In this document: positions 7,919 to 16,068 of the stretch, piece after piece
Position numbering within the stretch: position 1 is the stretch's first letter
Layout: each line of letters begins with the position of its first letter
Assembly: GCF_036322585.1 (NCBI RefSeq)
Contig: NZ_AP024600.1
Coordinates: forward strand, 4,960,001 to 5,024,000
DNA length: 64,000 nt
Source of the DNA: Luteolibacter sp. LG18
Lineage (GTDB): Bacteria > Verrucomicrobiota > Verrucomicrobiia > Verrucomicrobiales > Akkermansiaceae
Reading direction: 5' to 3'
The notes under the pieces: model-generated
The model's input: the letters and a program-made list of their open reading frames with translations, nothing else
Told to the model about the DNA's origin: nothing
Databases searched by the model: none
Position numbers and translations under genes: made by a program

Positions 7919-9411
7919 GGCGCCGATTTCGCGGGATAGCTCACGGTGAAGGTGGAGCCCATGCCCACGCGGCTGGTGACGCCGATGGTGCCGCCATCCG
8001 CCTCGACGACGGCGCGGCAGATCGCCAAGCCTAGGCCGAAGCGTCCATCCGCCCGCGAACGGGCACGGTCGGCGCGGTAGAAGCGGTCGAAGACGCGCGG
8101 CAGATCGCCTTCCGCGATGCCCACCCCGGTGTCCTCGACGATCAGTTCCGAAACGTCTCCGGCCTGCCGGGTTCTGACGCGGATCACGCCGCCCGGGCGG
8201 TTGTAGTGGACGGCGTTCGACAGGAGATTGCCCACCACCAGCCCGAAACGTTCCGGGCTGCCGTGGATCGCTGCGGTGGCGAGATCCAATTCAAGGACGA
8301 GCTGCCGCTCCGCGACAAGGGGACGGAGACGGTCCGCCACCTCATGGGCACACACCGCCATGTCGAAGGTGGCGAGCGAAGAGGCAGGCCCGCCATCGGA
8401 ACGGGCAAGGTCCAGCAAGGCCTCAGTGAGGCGGCGCATCTGCTGGGCGGCATCGAGGCATCCGGCAAGCGCTTCCTGATAGTCTTCGGGTGAGCGTTCG
8501 CGAGCCAAGGTCGTCTGAGCCTCGGAGATCATCAGGGTGAGCGGCGTCCGCAGTTCGTGCGAGGCATCCGCAGTGAACTGGCGCTGGCGTTCAAAGGCCT
8601 CCTCCAGACGGCCGAAGGTGGAGTTGAGCACCGTGGCCAGTTCGCTGAGTTCATTGTCGCCGATCACGGGGATACGGTTCGAGAGATTGCCCGCCGAGAT
8701 GCGGCGCGCCGCCTCATTGATCTCCGCGATCGGCCGGATCGCCTGGCCGGTGAGCCACCAGCCTCCGGCGATGCCGACGACGAGAACCCCGAGACCGGCG
8801 AGGGAAATCATGAGGGCGAAGCGGCTCATCGCGGCGTTTTCGGAAGCCAGCGATCGCCCGACCAACACGCAATCGCCACGCTCGGTGAAATGGAACGCCT
8901 CGCGCATGCCCGCGCGCTCGCGGAAGCGGACGGTGGTTTCCCGCGAGGTGTTTTCGGGACGAGGAATTTCACCGGACGCGGTGACCGAGAGGTTCGCTTT
9001 CCTGCCCGCCCTCCAGATCTGATAGTAATAGGACTCCGCACCGTTGTCCGCGAAGAGAGCTTCGGTGACCGCCGGAATGCGGATGACCCGCGGGCCCGGC
9101 GGCTCCGGCGGAGTCAGGTCGCCCGACTCCGGCGGAGGAACCAGTGAATCCAAATCGGCGGGCCCCAGGGGCGAATCCCCCGGACGAACCGGCGGTTGCC
9201 CCAGGCGATCCCGCGGGCCACCCGGACCATTGGGGCCACCACGCACGGAGACACTCAGCAGCGAAACGCGGTTTTCCAATTCGGCATCGAACCGGCGCAG
9301 GCGGTTGCCGCGTTCCAGATGATACACGCTGAAGCCGAAACCGGTGAGCAGGAGGATTAGGAAGAACGCGAGCCACGCCTGCAGGCGCCAGCGGATGGAG
9401 TGGGACGCCAT
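7915..9411 (-). CDS. Sensor histidine kinase with HAMP domain
   Basis: This 498-residue kinase has a first transmembrane helix (LQAWLAFFLILLLTGFGFSVY). A periplasmic sensor of about 160 residues contains an unusual Gly/Pro-rich stretch. A second helix (ALMISLAGLGVLVVGIAGGWWL), HAMP (RPIAEINEAARRISAGNLSNRI), HisKA (DASHELRTPLTLM, phospho-histidine near residue 287) and HATPase_c (NLLSNAVHYN, DTGVGI, FGLGLAI) follow. It is the second gene of a minus-strand operon, five bases after the response regulator. Architecture is that of CusS/QseC/PmrB-type kinases, which often sense metals or envelope stress; the ligand here is unknown. Confidence 0.9.
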   Translation of the reverse strand: MASHSIRWRLQAWLAFFLILLLTGFGFSVYHLERGNRLRRFDAELENRVSLLSVSVRGGPNGPGGPRDRLGQPPVRPGDSPLGPADLDSLVPPPESGDLTPPEPPGPRVIRIPAVTEALFADNGAESYYYQIWRAGRKANLSVTASGEIPRPENTSRETTVRFRERAGMREAFHFTERGDCVLVGRSLASENAAMSRFALMISLAGLGVLVVGIAGGWWLTGQAIRPIAEINEAARRISAGNLSNRIPVIGDNELSELATVLNSTFGRLEEAFERQRQFTADASHELRTPLTLMISEAQTTLARERSPEDYQEALAGCLDAAQQMRRLTEALLDLARSDGGPASSLATFDMAVCAHEVADRLRPLVAERQLVLELDLATAAIHGSPERFGLVVGNLLSNAVHYNRPGGVIRVRTRQAGDVSELIVEDTGVGIAEGDLPRVFDRFYRADRARSRADGRFGLGLAICRAVVEADGGTIGVTSRVGMGSTFTVSYPAKSAP

Positions 9412-9416
9412 GGGTT

Positions 9417-10070
9417 TCAGGATTCGACCAGATAGCCGTGGCCGCGGCGGGTGGTGATGATGTCGGAGCGGAGTTTCTTCCGGATGCTGAAGATGTGGAC
9501 GTCGATCAGGTTCGAGAGCGAGTCGTCGTTCTCGTCGAACAGGTGCTCGTGGATCTCGGTGCGGCTCACCAGGCGTCCGCGGTGGAGCGCCAGATACTCG
9601 AGGATCGAGTATTCACGGGCTGTTAGACCCGCCACCTTGCCCGCATGGCTGACCACCTTGGTGCGGGTGTCGATCGAGACATCACCGAGGTCGATGGTGG
9701 AACCGGTCTGGCCGGCGTGGCGGCGGACGATGGCGCGGACGCGGGCGAACAGTTCCGGAAGGTCGAAGGGTTTGACGAGGTAGTCATCGGCGCCGCCATC
9801 CAGTCCACGGACCCGGTCGGGCGGCGTGTCGCGTGCGGTGAGCATGAGCACGGGCGTGGGTTTCACCGCGCGCAGGCGGCGGAGGATTTCCCAGCCATCG
9901 AGGCCGGGCAGCATCACATCGAGCACCACGGCGTCATAGTCGTAGTTCTCCGCCTTGAACCATCCCTCCTCGCCATCCGCCGCGGTGTCCACCGCATAGC
10001 CTTGCTCGCGGAAGGCCTTTTCCAAGGTCCGCAGCAAGCGGGGTTCGTCCTCCACGAGCAACACGCGCAT
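9417..10070 (-). CDS. OmpR-family response regulator
   Basis: This 217-residue regulator has a canonical receiver: acidic pair in LLVEDEPRL, phospho-acceptor aspartate in VVLDVMLPGLDGW, TARD and the conserved lysine in YLVKPFDLPEL. A winged-helix effector domain ends in SNLIDVHIFSIRKKLRSDIITTRRGHGYLVE. It resembles the CusR/QseB/PmrA subgroup. It starts the operon with the kinase and is divergent from the dioxygenase gene. A CTTAAC-N5-CTTAAT direct repeat of the kind recognised by PmrA/QseB-type regulators lies in the shared upstream region, closer to the dioxygenase. Confidence 0.93.
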   Translation of the reverse strand: MRVLLVEDEPRLLRTLEKAFREQGYAVDTAADGEEGWFKAENYDYDAVVLDVMLPGLDGWEILRRLRAVKPTPVLMLTARDTPPDRVRGLDGGADDYLVKPFDLPELFARVRAIVRRHAGQTGSTIDLGDVSIDTRTKVVSHAGKVAGLTAREYSILEYLALHRGRLVSRTEIHEHLFDENDDSLSNLIDVHIFSIRKKLRSDIITTRRGHGYLVES

Positions 10071-10135
10071 GCGCGAGTCTGACAGATCGAAGATGAAGGA
10101 ACGATGAAATCCAGAGTCACGATCCGAAAAAAATG

Positions 10136-10166
10136 GAACCGCGAATGAACACCGATGAACGCCAAT
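10136..10166 (-). repeat. Dispersed 31-nt repeat, copy 1 (inverted)
   Basis: Read on the minus strand this is ATTGGCGTTCATCGGTGTTC followed by ATTCGCGGTTC. It matches a copy near 59.4 kb at 25 of 31 positions. It faces copy 2 head to head with 57 bp between them, forming an imperfect inverted repeat. The unit is built from shorter CCATTNGCGN-like pieces. Confidence 0.65.
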
Positions 10167-10223
10167 TTTTGGAATCGATGGATTGGGCTTCGCCGAAGGG
10201 GGCGGTCATTCCCCTTCCCTGTG

Positions 10224-10254
10224 ATTCGTGCCCATTGGCGTCCATTCTCGGTTC
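10224..10254 (+). repeat. Dispersed 31-nt repeat, copy 2
   Basis: ATTCGTGCCCATTGGCGTCC followed by ATTCTCGGTTC, ending in a T-rich flank. It is in opposite orientation to copy 1 in the same intergenic region, so a transcript could fold on itself here. Confidence 0.6.
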
Positions 10255-10285
10255 TTTTTCCTCCCTATGGATCATTTTTCCCAAG

Positions 10286-10302
10286 CTTAACCGGAACTTA
10301 AT
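10286..10302 (+). promoter_or_regulatory. Candidate response-regulator box (CTTAAC-N5-CTTAAT)
   Basis: Two CTTAA half-sites repeat directly with an 11-bp period, 38 bp upstream of the dioxygenase ATG. The arrangement equals the YTTAA-N-N5-YTTAA format known for PmrA/QseB-type OmpR-family regulators. The adjacent divergent gene encodes such a regulator. Assignment is by format and position only. Confidence 0.5.
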
Positions 10303-10340
10303 CGGCTGCGTGCGAAGGTCACGCCATCACGAAAGAACCG

Positions 10341-11240
10341 ATGACCGTTCCGACCCACCACCTTTCCTCCCGCCGGGGATTCCTCGGCAGCCTCGGCCTG
10401 GGTGCCGCGCTTTTCTCCACCCGCGGGCTGATGGCGGAGGAGCTTGAGAAGAGCCCGGGGCTGATCATCACCCCGCGCATGACGGAGGGGCCCTACTACC
10501 CCGACAAGATGCCGCTGGATACGGACAACGATCTTCTCATCATCAACGATTCCATCAACCCGGCGGTGGGAGAGATCACCTATCTCACCGGACGGGTGCT
10601 GACCGCCACCGGCCAGCCGCTGCGCAACGCGGTGGTGGAGATCTGGCAGTGCGACTCGAAGCAGTCCTACATCCACACCAAGGGCCGCAACTCCGCCGGA
10701 GACGATGGCAATTTCCAAGGCTACGGCCGCTACCTCACCGACTCCACCGGCCGCTACTTCTTCCGCACCATCAAGCCGGTGGCCTACACGCTGAATGGGA
10801 TGTGGCGCGCGCCGCACATCCACTTCGCGATCAGCAAGGGCGGCCAGCGGATCTACACCACGCAGATGATGGTGAAGGGCTTCGCCGACAACGCGAAGGA
10901 CGGCGTGCTCTCGGGCGTCCGCGATGCGAAGGCCCGCGAGTCGGTGCTGGTGGATTTCAAGCCGGTGGAGGGCTCCAAGATCGGGGAACTCACGGCGACG
11001 TTCGACATCATCATGGGCCTCACGGCCGAAGAGGTCGAACACGGCAAACTTGTAGGCGGAATCGGCAAGTCCGAGTCCAGCCGCGGATTTGGTGGCCCTC
11101 CCGGCCGTCGCCCCGGAGACCAGGGCGGCCCGGGCTTCGGATCGGGCGGGCCACCCCAGCTTCCACCCGGCGGCAAGCCTCCCGAAGGCGCTCCGCAACC
11201 ACCACCGGCATCACCGACACCGCCCGACGCGGCTCGGTGA
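10341..11240 (+). CDS. Tat-exported intradiol ring-cleavage dioxygenase-like protein
   Basis: This 299-residue protein starts with a twin-arginine signal (SSRRGFLGSLGLGAALFS). The dioxygenase core has TEGPYYPD near residue 50 with a candidate iron-ligand tyrosine. A VVEIWQCDSKQSY segment, YGRYLTDSTGRYFFRTIKP and the WRAPHIHF His-x-His iron site follow. Non-haem Fe(III) enzymes of this family open catechol-type rings, but exported bacterial versions have largely unknown substrates. The last 50 residues are a Gly/Pro-rich tail. The TGA stop overlaps a GTG that begins a further open frame in the -1 phase. The CTTAA box 38 bp upstream suggests control by the adjacent two-component system. Confidence 0.8.
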   Translation: MTVPTHHLSSRRGFLGSLGLGAALFSTRGLMAEELEKSPGLIITPRMTEGPYYPDKMPLDTDNDLLIINDSINPAVGEITYLTGRVLTATGQPLRNAVVEIWQCDSKQSYIHTKGRNSAGDDGNFQGYGRYLTDSTGRYFFRTIKPVAYTLNGMWRAPHIHFAISKGGQRIYTTQMMVKGFADNAKDGVLSGVRDAKARESVLVDFKPVEGSKIGELTATFDIIMGLTAEEVEHGKLVGGIGKSESSRGFGGPPGRRPGDQGGPGFGSGGPPQLPPGGKPPEGAPQPPPASPTPPDAAR

Positions 11241-11605
11241 ACCTTACCTGGTTTTCTGTCAATGGCACGACCACGGGAGAAATCCACGCGAACTGGGATT
11301 TCGTCAGCGGCTTCACTCCCGTGGAACCCACCTACCCGGCCTCCGGCGGCTTCATCGCATCGGGAGCACTCGTCGCGGGGCCGGGTAGCAGCCTTCGCCA
11401 CCGCATCCGGATTCCCGCCTACACGGGATACACCTACGAGATTTACAGTAATCCCACCATGGAGACACTGGAATGGAAGGCGGTGCCTTTCTCGCTGACC
11501 CAGACCGGGACGATCGACCGGAACAATGACACCTCCTCTGCCGCGGTGAAGGGTTTCTACAAGGTCACCTTCCGTGTGCCGAGCGCGAACACCGGCACTC
11601 CGTGA
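11237..11605 (+). CDS. Out-of-frame tail after the dioxygenase: small protein or frameshifted C-terminal domain
   Basis: A GTG at 11237 overlaps the dioxygenase TGA (GTGA) and opens 122 codons in the -1 phase. The product looks like real protein: NLTWFSVNGTTTGEIHANWD, then GPGSSLRHRIRIPAYTGYTY, SNPTMETLEWKAVPFSLTQ and VKGFYKVTFRVP. It has no signal peptide of its own and reads like a beta-rich C-terminal module of an exported protein. Possible explanations are a frameshift mutation or sequencing error that split one gene, or translational coupling. No AAAAAAG-type slippery site is visible nearby. I do not recognise a named family with certainty. Confidence 0.5.
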   Translation: MNLTWFSVNGTTTGEIHANWDFVSGFTPVEPTYPASGGFIASGALVAGPGSSLRHRIRIPAYTGYTYEIYSNPTMETLEWKAVPFSLTQTGTIDRNNDTSSAAVKGFYKVTFRVPSANTGTP

Positions 11606-11681
11606 GCCGAGCGTAGCGACAGGGGAACTCCATACTTGTCAACATTCCCGAAATAAATGAGCCTTGCAGAGCCCCACTGCA

Positions 11682-12164
11682 ATGAGCTCCCCCGGCCAGG
11701 ACGGACACAGGCACCGGACGCGCGCGCGCGCTCCGGCCGCCCGGGCACGCTCGCTTCCTTTCAAAGTGCCGTTCGTTTCGGCGATGTTCTGGGCCGCCAT
11801 GCACTATCTATGCGTGGTCGCTTGGATCACCAGCGCGGTGATGTTCGCCATCCGCCGCGACCAGCTCACCTCGGAACTCCTGATCGGTTCGATGGTTCTC
11901 AGCGTGCTGTCCTGGATCTGGGCGTTTTTCAAACGGCGGGCGGCGCGTTGCCCGCTTTGCAAGGGCACCCCGCTGTTGAACAGCGGCGCGCTGCCCCATG
12001 GCAGGGCCGTGCGTCTCGCTCCTCTCAACCACGGCGTTTCCGCCACGCTCAGCCTGCTGTTCACCCAGGAGTTCCGCTGCATGTATTGCGGCAACCTCTA
12101 CGACCTGTTGAAGCCCTGCCAGAGCTCACGTCCTCCGGTGGAGAGCGAGGGTGATGCGCAGTGA
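11682..12164 (+). CDS. Two-helix membrane protein with a C-terminal zinc-ribbon-like cysteine pair set
   Basis: The protein has 160 residues from the first ATG. A basic N-terminus (GHRHRTRARAPAARAR) precedes a transmembrane helix (AMFWAAMHYLCVVAWITSAV) and a second one (LLIGSMVLSVLSWIWAFF). A cytoplasmic or periplasmic part with CPLC and CMYC follows, about 45 residues apart, which could bind zinc. Between the pairs is NHGVSATLSLLFTQEFR. I do not recognise the family. Related small verrucomicrobial proteins with a CxxC...CxxC tail exist, but no function is known to me. Confidence 0.55.
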   Translation: MSSPGQDGHRHRTRARAPAARARSLPFKVPFVSAMFWAAMHYLCVVAWITSAVMFAIRRDQLTSELLIGSMVLSVLSWIWAFFKRRAARCPLCKGTPLLNSGALPHGRAVRLAPLNHGVSATLSLLFTQEFRCMYCGNLYDLLKPCQSSRPPVESEGDAQ

Positions 12165-12331
12165 AATCGTGACGCGCACGGCCCGCCGAAAATGGTTAGG
12201 AACGGTGTAGGATACCCGTGATCATGGGGGAGCACTGATTTTCCGTTGTAGGAGAAGGTTAGGGAAACCATTCTGTTGGCACTTCGCCACGGCACCCACC
12301 GGCCGAAGTGTTCCCCCACCCTCCCCCCGAC

Positions 12332-13036
12332 ATGAAAACCGTTGCAGCCTTCGTGGCTGGCCTCATGGCCGTCGCGTGCTCACTCGCCTCCGGGCAGTCC
12401 CTGAACTGGAATCTCACCGGTTCGGCGGGCATCCTCGATTCGGGCGACAAGCTGTTCTTCACGCAGAACAACATCACCGTGACCGCCAGCGCCTGGGGCT
12501 ACACCTACGGCAGCAGCGACAATGCTTTGGAACAGGCGGCGCTCGGTCAGTGGAACGTGGGCATGGGCGTGGTCAGCGGCACCGAGGATCCCTCCGGCGT
12601 GGACCACCAGCTCGACAACGCCGGCCCGGACGAATGGGTGCTGTTCGTGTTCAGCGAGAAGGTCCAGATCACGGGCGTGACAGTGGACCCCTACGGCGTC
12701 TACGACCGCGATGTCACCTACTGGACGGGCAACGTCTCCACCAACATCGATCTCACCGGCAAGACCTACGCCGATCTCGCCTCGCTCGGCTTCAACGGGG
12801 AAACCTCGGACAGCTCGACCGCCAGCGAAAGCGCGCGCACCGTCCCGGTCACCAACCCGGCGGGTGGCGTGAACGCCATTCTCTTCGGAGCGAAGCGCGG
12901 CGAGTACAGCGGCTCGGACATCGACCGCTTCAAGATCACGGCCATGTCCACCTCCAGCATCGCCGCCGTGCCCGAGCCCACCGGCCTGCTGCTCGGCTCG
13001 CTGGGCCTGCTGACCCTTTTCAAGCGCCGCCGCTGA
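12332..13036 (+). CDS. PEP-CTERM sorted extracellular protein
   Basis: This 234-residue protein has a signal peptide (MKTVAAFVAGLMAVACSLASGQ). Its beta-rich body includes VDHQLDNAGPDEWVLFVFSE and YSGSDIDRFKITAMS. The end is a textbook PEP-CTERM signal: VPEP, hydrophobic LLLGSLGLLTLF and KRRR. Exosortase recognises this tail and anchors or releases the protein during export, often together with exopolysaccharide. The ATG at 12332 was chosen because it starts the signal peptide. A strong terminator lies 38 bp after the stop. The body has no domain I can name. Confidence 0.85.
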   Translation: MKTVAAFVAGLMAVACSLASGQSLNWNLTGSAGILDSGDKLFFTQNNITVTASAWGYTYGSSDNALEQAALGQWNVGMGVVSGTEDPSGVDHQLDNAGPDEWVLFVFSEKVQITGVTVDPYGVYDRDVTYWTGNVSTNIDLTGKTYADLASLGFNGETSDSSTASESARTVPVTNPAGGVNAILFGAKRGEYSGSDIDRFKITAMSTSSIAAVPEPTGLLLGSLGLLTLFKRRR

Positions 13037-13074
13037 CGACGCGGGGGCGGAGAACCATCTCCCCCCAAAACATG

Positions 13075-13111
13075 AGCCTCCGTCCCCCAACCGGGGCGGG
13101 GGCTTCGTTTT
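13075..13111 (+). terminator. Intrinsic terminator of the PEP-CTERM gene
   Basis: A 12-bp stem with two G-U pairs (AGCCTCCGTCCC against GGGGCGGGGGCT) closes a 6-nt loop and is followed by TCGTTTT. Confidence 0.75.
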
Positions 13112-13135
13112 GTTGGAGAGGGCGACGGCCGCCGC

Positions 13136-15142
13136 TCAATCCCCGAGCAAGCCCTTGAGGCCGCCGAAGAAATTCCCCAGTTCCTCCTCGCTCGCCTCGG
13201 CACCCAGGATGTCGTCGTAGGTGGTGTGGAGCATATGGGTGTCGTCGATCTCCGCGATGAAGCTGCTGGACTGGCAGTGGGTTCGCTCTCCGTATTTCGT
13301 ACGGTAGGCGCAGTAGGTCATGGTCAGCATCTCGCGGGCGCGGGTGATGCCCACGTAAAGCAGGCGCCGCTCCTCGTCGCGGGTGCCTTCCACGATGCTG
13401 CGCTTGTGGGGCAGTATCCCCTCCTCCAGGCCCACCAGATACACGATCGGGAACTCCAGGCCCTTCGAGGCATGGAGGGTGATCAGGGTCGCACCCTGTT
13501 TCTTTTCAAGATCGTCGTCATCGCGATCGGACGCCAGTGCGCTGGCATCGAGGAAGGACTGGATGTCCTTGCCCTTGCCTTTCATCGAGTGCTTCCGGAG
13601 CTGGTCGATCACGTCGGCGATGCCCTCGCCGCGCTGCTGCCGCTCGTTGTCGGTCTTGCAACCGCGGCCCACCCACGGGATGTAATCCATTTCATCGAGC
13701 ATCGCCTTGAGGGCGTCGCCGGGGTTCTCACGCGCGATCTCAATGCGGGCCTTGGTCCCGGCGATGCGGACGACGAAGTCCTCGATCGCCCCGCGGGCCT
13801 TTGGGCCGAGCCCGGCGGTGAAGGCCGGATCGCAGAGCGCCTGCCAGACGCTCTGGTTGTTCATGCGGCTCCAGTCCGTGGCCATCACCGCGGTGGTCTG
13901 GCCGATGCCGCGGTTCGGCGTGTTCAGGATGCGTAGCAGCGAGACGTCGGCATCCGGCGAGGCCAGCACCTGGCAATACGCGAGCACGTCGCGGACCTCC
14001 TTGCGGTCGTAGAAACTCTGAGCGCCGACCATGCGGTACGGGATCTTCCTTTCGCGCAGGGCTTCCTCTATTTTCCGGCTCTGCCCGTTGGTGCGGAAGA
14101 GGATGGCGTAGTCCTCCCACGCCCGCTTGCAGGTGCCCTTGTCCGCCAGGATCTCCTCGGCAATGAATTCTGCCTCCTCGGCATCTCCCGGCATCGCCAC
14201 CAGACGGACCGGTTCTCCGCCGGCACGGGTGGAGCGCAGGATCTTCTCGCGGCGGCCGACGTTGTGCTTGATCAGGCTGTTCGCGGTATGGAGGACCGCG
14301 TGGGTGGAACGGTAGTTCTCCTCCAGACGGATGACGCGCGGGTTCGGGAAGAATTTCTCAAACTGGAGGATGTTCGCCACCTCCGCACCGCGAAAGCCGT
14401 AGATCGACTGGTCGTCGTCTCCCACCACGCAGACGTGGTATGGCGGGCCGACGAGCTGCTGGAGCAGTTGCATCTGGAGGGCGTTGGTGTCCTGGAACTC
14501 GTCCACGGTCACGCGCTTGAACTGCTGGCGGAAGGAGTCCCGCACGTCGTGGTGCTCGCGCAGGAGCTGCTCGGCGAGAACCAGCAGATCGTCGAAATCG
14601 ACCGCGTTCTGGGCCCGGATCTCGTTCTGGTAGGCTCGGCCGAGGGTGGCGAAGAAATCGTTCTCGTGCTCGCCGGGGTCGATCCCCCTGTTCTTGAGCT
14701 TCGAGATTTCCGAAAGCACCGCCTCGGGCTTGATCTTCTCCTCGGCCCCCGCCTTCCGGACAATGATCTGCTTGAGCAGGCCGATCTGGTCGCTGCCGCT
14801 GACAATGGAGAAGTTCCGCTTGTAACCGAGCTTCTCGATTCCGCCGCGCAGCAGCTTCACGCACAGCGAGTGGAAGGTGCTGACGGTCATCGCGTCCGCC
14901 GCCTTCTTCGACACCATGCCCGCGATGCGCTCGCGCATTTCCGCGGCGGCCTTGTTGGTGAAGGTCACCGCCAGGATATGCTCCGGGCGCACGCCCTTCT
15001 CCAGCATGTGGGCGACACGGCAGGTCACCGTGCGCGTCTTTCCAGTGCCCGCACCCGCGAGAATCAGGACCGGGCCATCGAGGGCACCGACGGCTTCACG
15101 CTGGGCGTGGTTGAGGGAATCGAAGGAGAAAGCGGAGGCCAT
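13136..15142 (-). CDS. UvrD/Rep/PcrA-family ATP-dependent DNA helicase
   Basis: This 668-residue superfamily 1A helicase has all the motifs in order: LNHAQREAV (Q motif), LAGAGTGKT (Walker A, about residue 30), VDEFQDTN (motif II), GDDDQSIYGFRGAE (motif III), LEENYRST (motif IV), TLHASKGLEFPIVY (motif V) and RRLLYVGITRARE (motif VI). It would unwind DNA 3' to 5' in mismatch or excision repair or at stalled forks. It is shorter than E. coli UvrD (720) because the C-terminal tail is reduced. That leaves Rep, PcrA and UvrD indistinguishable here. Confidence 0.93.
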   Translation of the reverse strand: MASAFSFDSLNHAQREAVGALDGPVLILAGAGTGKTRTVTCRVAHMLEKGVRPEHILAVTFTNKAAAEMRERIAGMVSKKAADAMTVSTFHSLCVKLLRGGIEKLGYKRNFSIVSGSDQIGLLKQIIVRKAGAEEKIKPEAVLSEISKLKNRGIDPGEHENDFFATLGRAYQNEIRAQNAVDFDDLLVLAEQLLREHHDVRDSFRQQFKRVTVDEFQDTNALQMQLLQQLVGPPYHVCVVGDDDQSIYGFRGAEVANILQFEKFFPNPRVIRLEENYRSTHAVLHTANSLIKHNVGRREKILRSTRAGGEPVRLVAMPGDAEEAEFIAEEILADKGTCKRAWEDYAILFRTNGQSRKIEEALRERKIPYRMVGAQSFYDRKEVRDVLAYCQVLASPDADVSLLRILNTPNRGIGQTTAVMATDWSRMNNQSVWQALCDPAFTAGLGPKARGAIEDFVVRIAGTKARIEIARENPGDALKAMLDEMDYIPWVGRGCKTDNERQQRGEGIADVIDQLRKHSMKGKGKDIQSFLDASALASDRDDDDLEKKQGATLITLHASKGLEFPIVYLVGLEEGILPHKRSIVEGTRDEERRLLYVGITRAREMLTMTYCAYRTKYGERTHCQSSSFIAEIDDTHMLHTTYDDILGAEASEEELGNFFGGLKGLLGD

Positions 15143-15250
15143 CGGCGAAAGCGAGCAAACGCGAGGTAGGGGCCGCGATCAAGTCCGCGCTGCCAATCCA
15201 AGACACGGCAAGGCCGAGAGCTTGATGCCCCCGGCGTTGCCTGCCTTTTG

Positions 15251-15994
15251 TCACTCCTCGTTCTGGCGGCGATTCCCGAACAGAAGCATCACCCAGTAAA
15301 GGAGTTGCGCCAGCGAACCGAGCGCGGCGACCACGTAGGTCATCGCAGCCCAGAACAGGGCGCTTTTCGCCTGGCGGTGCTCCATGCTGGAGCCGATCCC
15401 GCTGCGGTCGATCCACGCCAGTGCCCGGCGGCTGGCATCGAACTCCACCGGCAGGGTCACGAAGGCGAACAACGTCGTCACGGAGAACAACAGCACGCCG
15501 ATCAGGAACACCGAGGTATTGTGCCACTGGGACACCGCCGCCATACCGAGCCCGATCATCAGCACGATGCTCGATAGATTGCTCGAAATGTTCACCAGCG
15601 GGACCAGCTTCGACCGCAGGCCGAGCCAGGCATACGCCTGCTGGTGCTGGACCGCGTGGCCGCACTCGTGCGCGGCCACCGCCGCGGCGGCCACCGAGTA
15701 GCCGCCATAGACATAGTCGCTCAGGTTCACCGTCTTGTTGGTGGGATCGTAGTGGTCCGTGAGGTGTCCCTGCACGCTCACCACCCGCACGTCCGTAATG
15801 CCGTTCTGGCGCAGCATCATTTCCGCCACCTCGGCGCCACTCACCGGCATGGGCACCTGGGCATACTCGTTGAACTTGCGCTTCAACATGGCGCTCGCCG
15901 CGAAGCTGAGGAGCGCCGTCAGCCCGATGACCACGTAGTAGCCGAGGCCACCCATGGGCGCATACTGAGCAAGGACATGCATTTCAGAAATCAT
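15251..15994 (-). CDS. YugP-type neutral zinc metallopeptidase, membrane protein
   Basis: The protein has 247 residues from the ATG at 15994. An N-terminal transmembrane helix (GLGYYVVIGLTALLSFAASA) precedes a protease-like segment with the zinc motif AAHECGHAVQHQ (HExxH). NISSNLSSIVLMIGLGM, a helix around VFLIGVLLFSVTTLFAFVTL and a final helix near ALGSLAQLLYWVMLLF follow. EFDASRRAL, a typical family sequence, carries the likely third zinc ligand. These peptidases (PF04298) are widespread; their substrates are unknown. The gene is divergent from the SDR gene with 74 bp between them. Confidence 0.88.
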   Translation of the reverse strand: MISEMHVLAQYAPMGGLGYYVVIGLTALLSFAASAMLKRKFNEYAQVPMPVSGAEVAEMMLRQNGITDVRVVSVQGHLTDHYDPTNKTVNLSDYVYGGYSVAAAAVAAHECGHAVQHQQAYAWLGLRSKLVPLVNISSNLSSIVLMIGLGMAAVSQWHNTSVFLIGVLLFSVTTLFAFVTLPVEFDASRRALAWIDRSGIGSSMEHRQAKSALFWAAMTYVVAALGSLAQLLYWVMLLFGNRRQNEE

Positions 15995-16068
15995 GATGTT
16001 AGGATAGGACGCATCCCGGGCCGTGCAACCCGCCACCGGGTCGAAAACCCGAGCCTTTTTCCAATACC

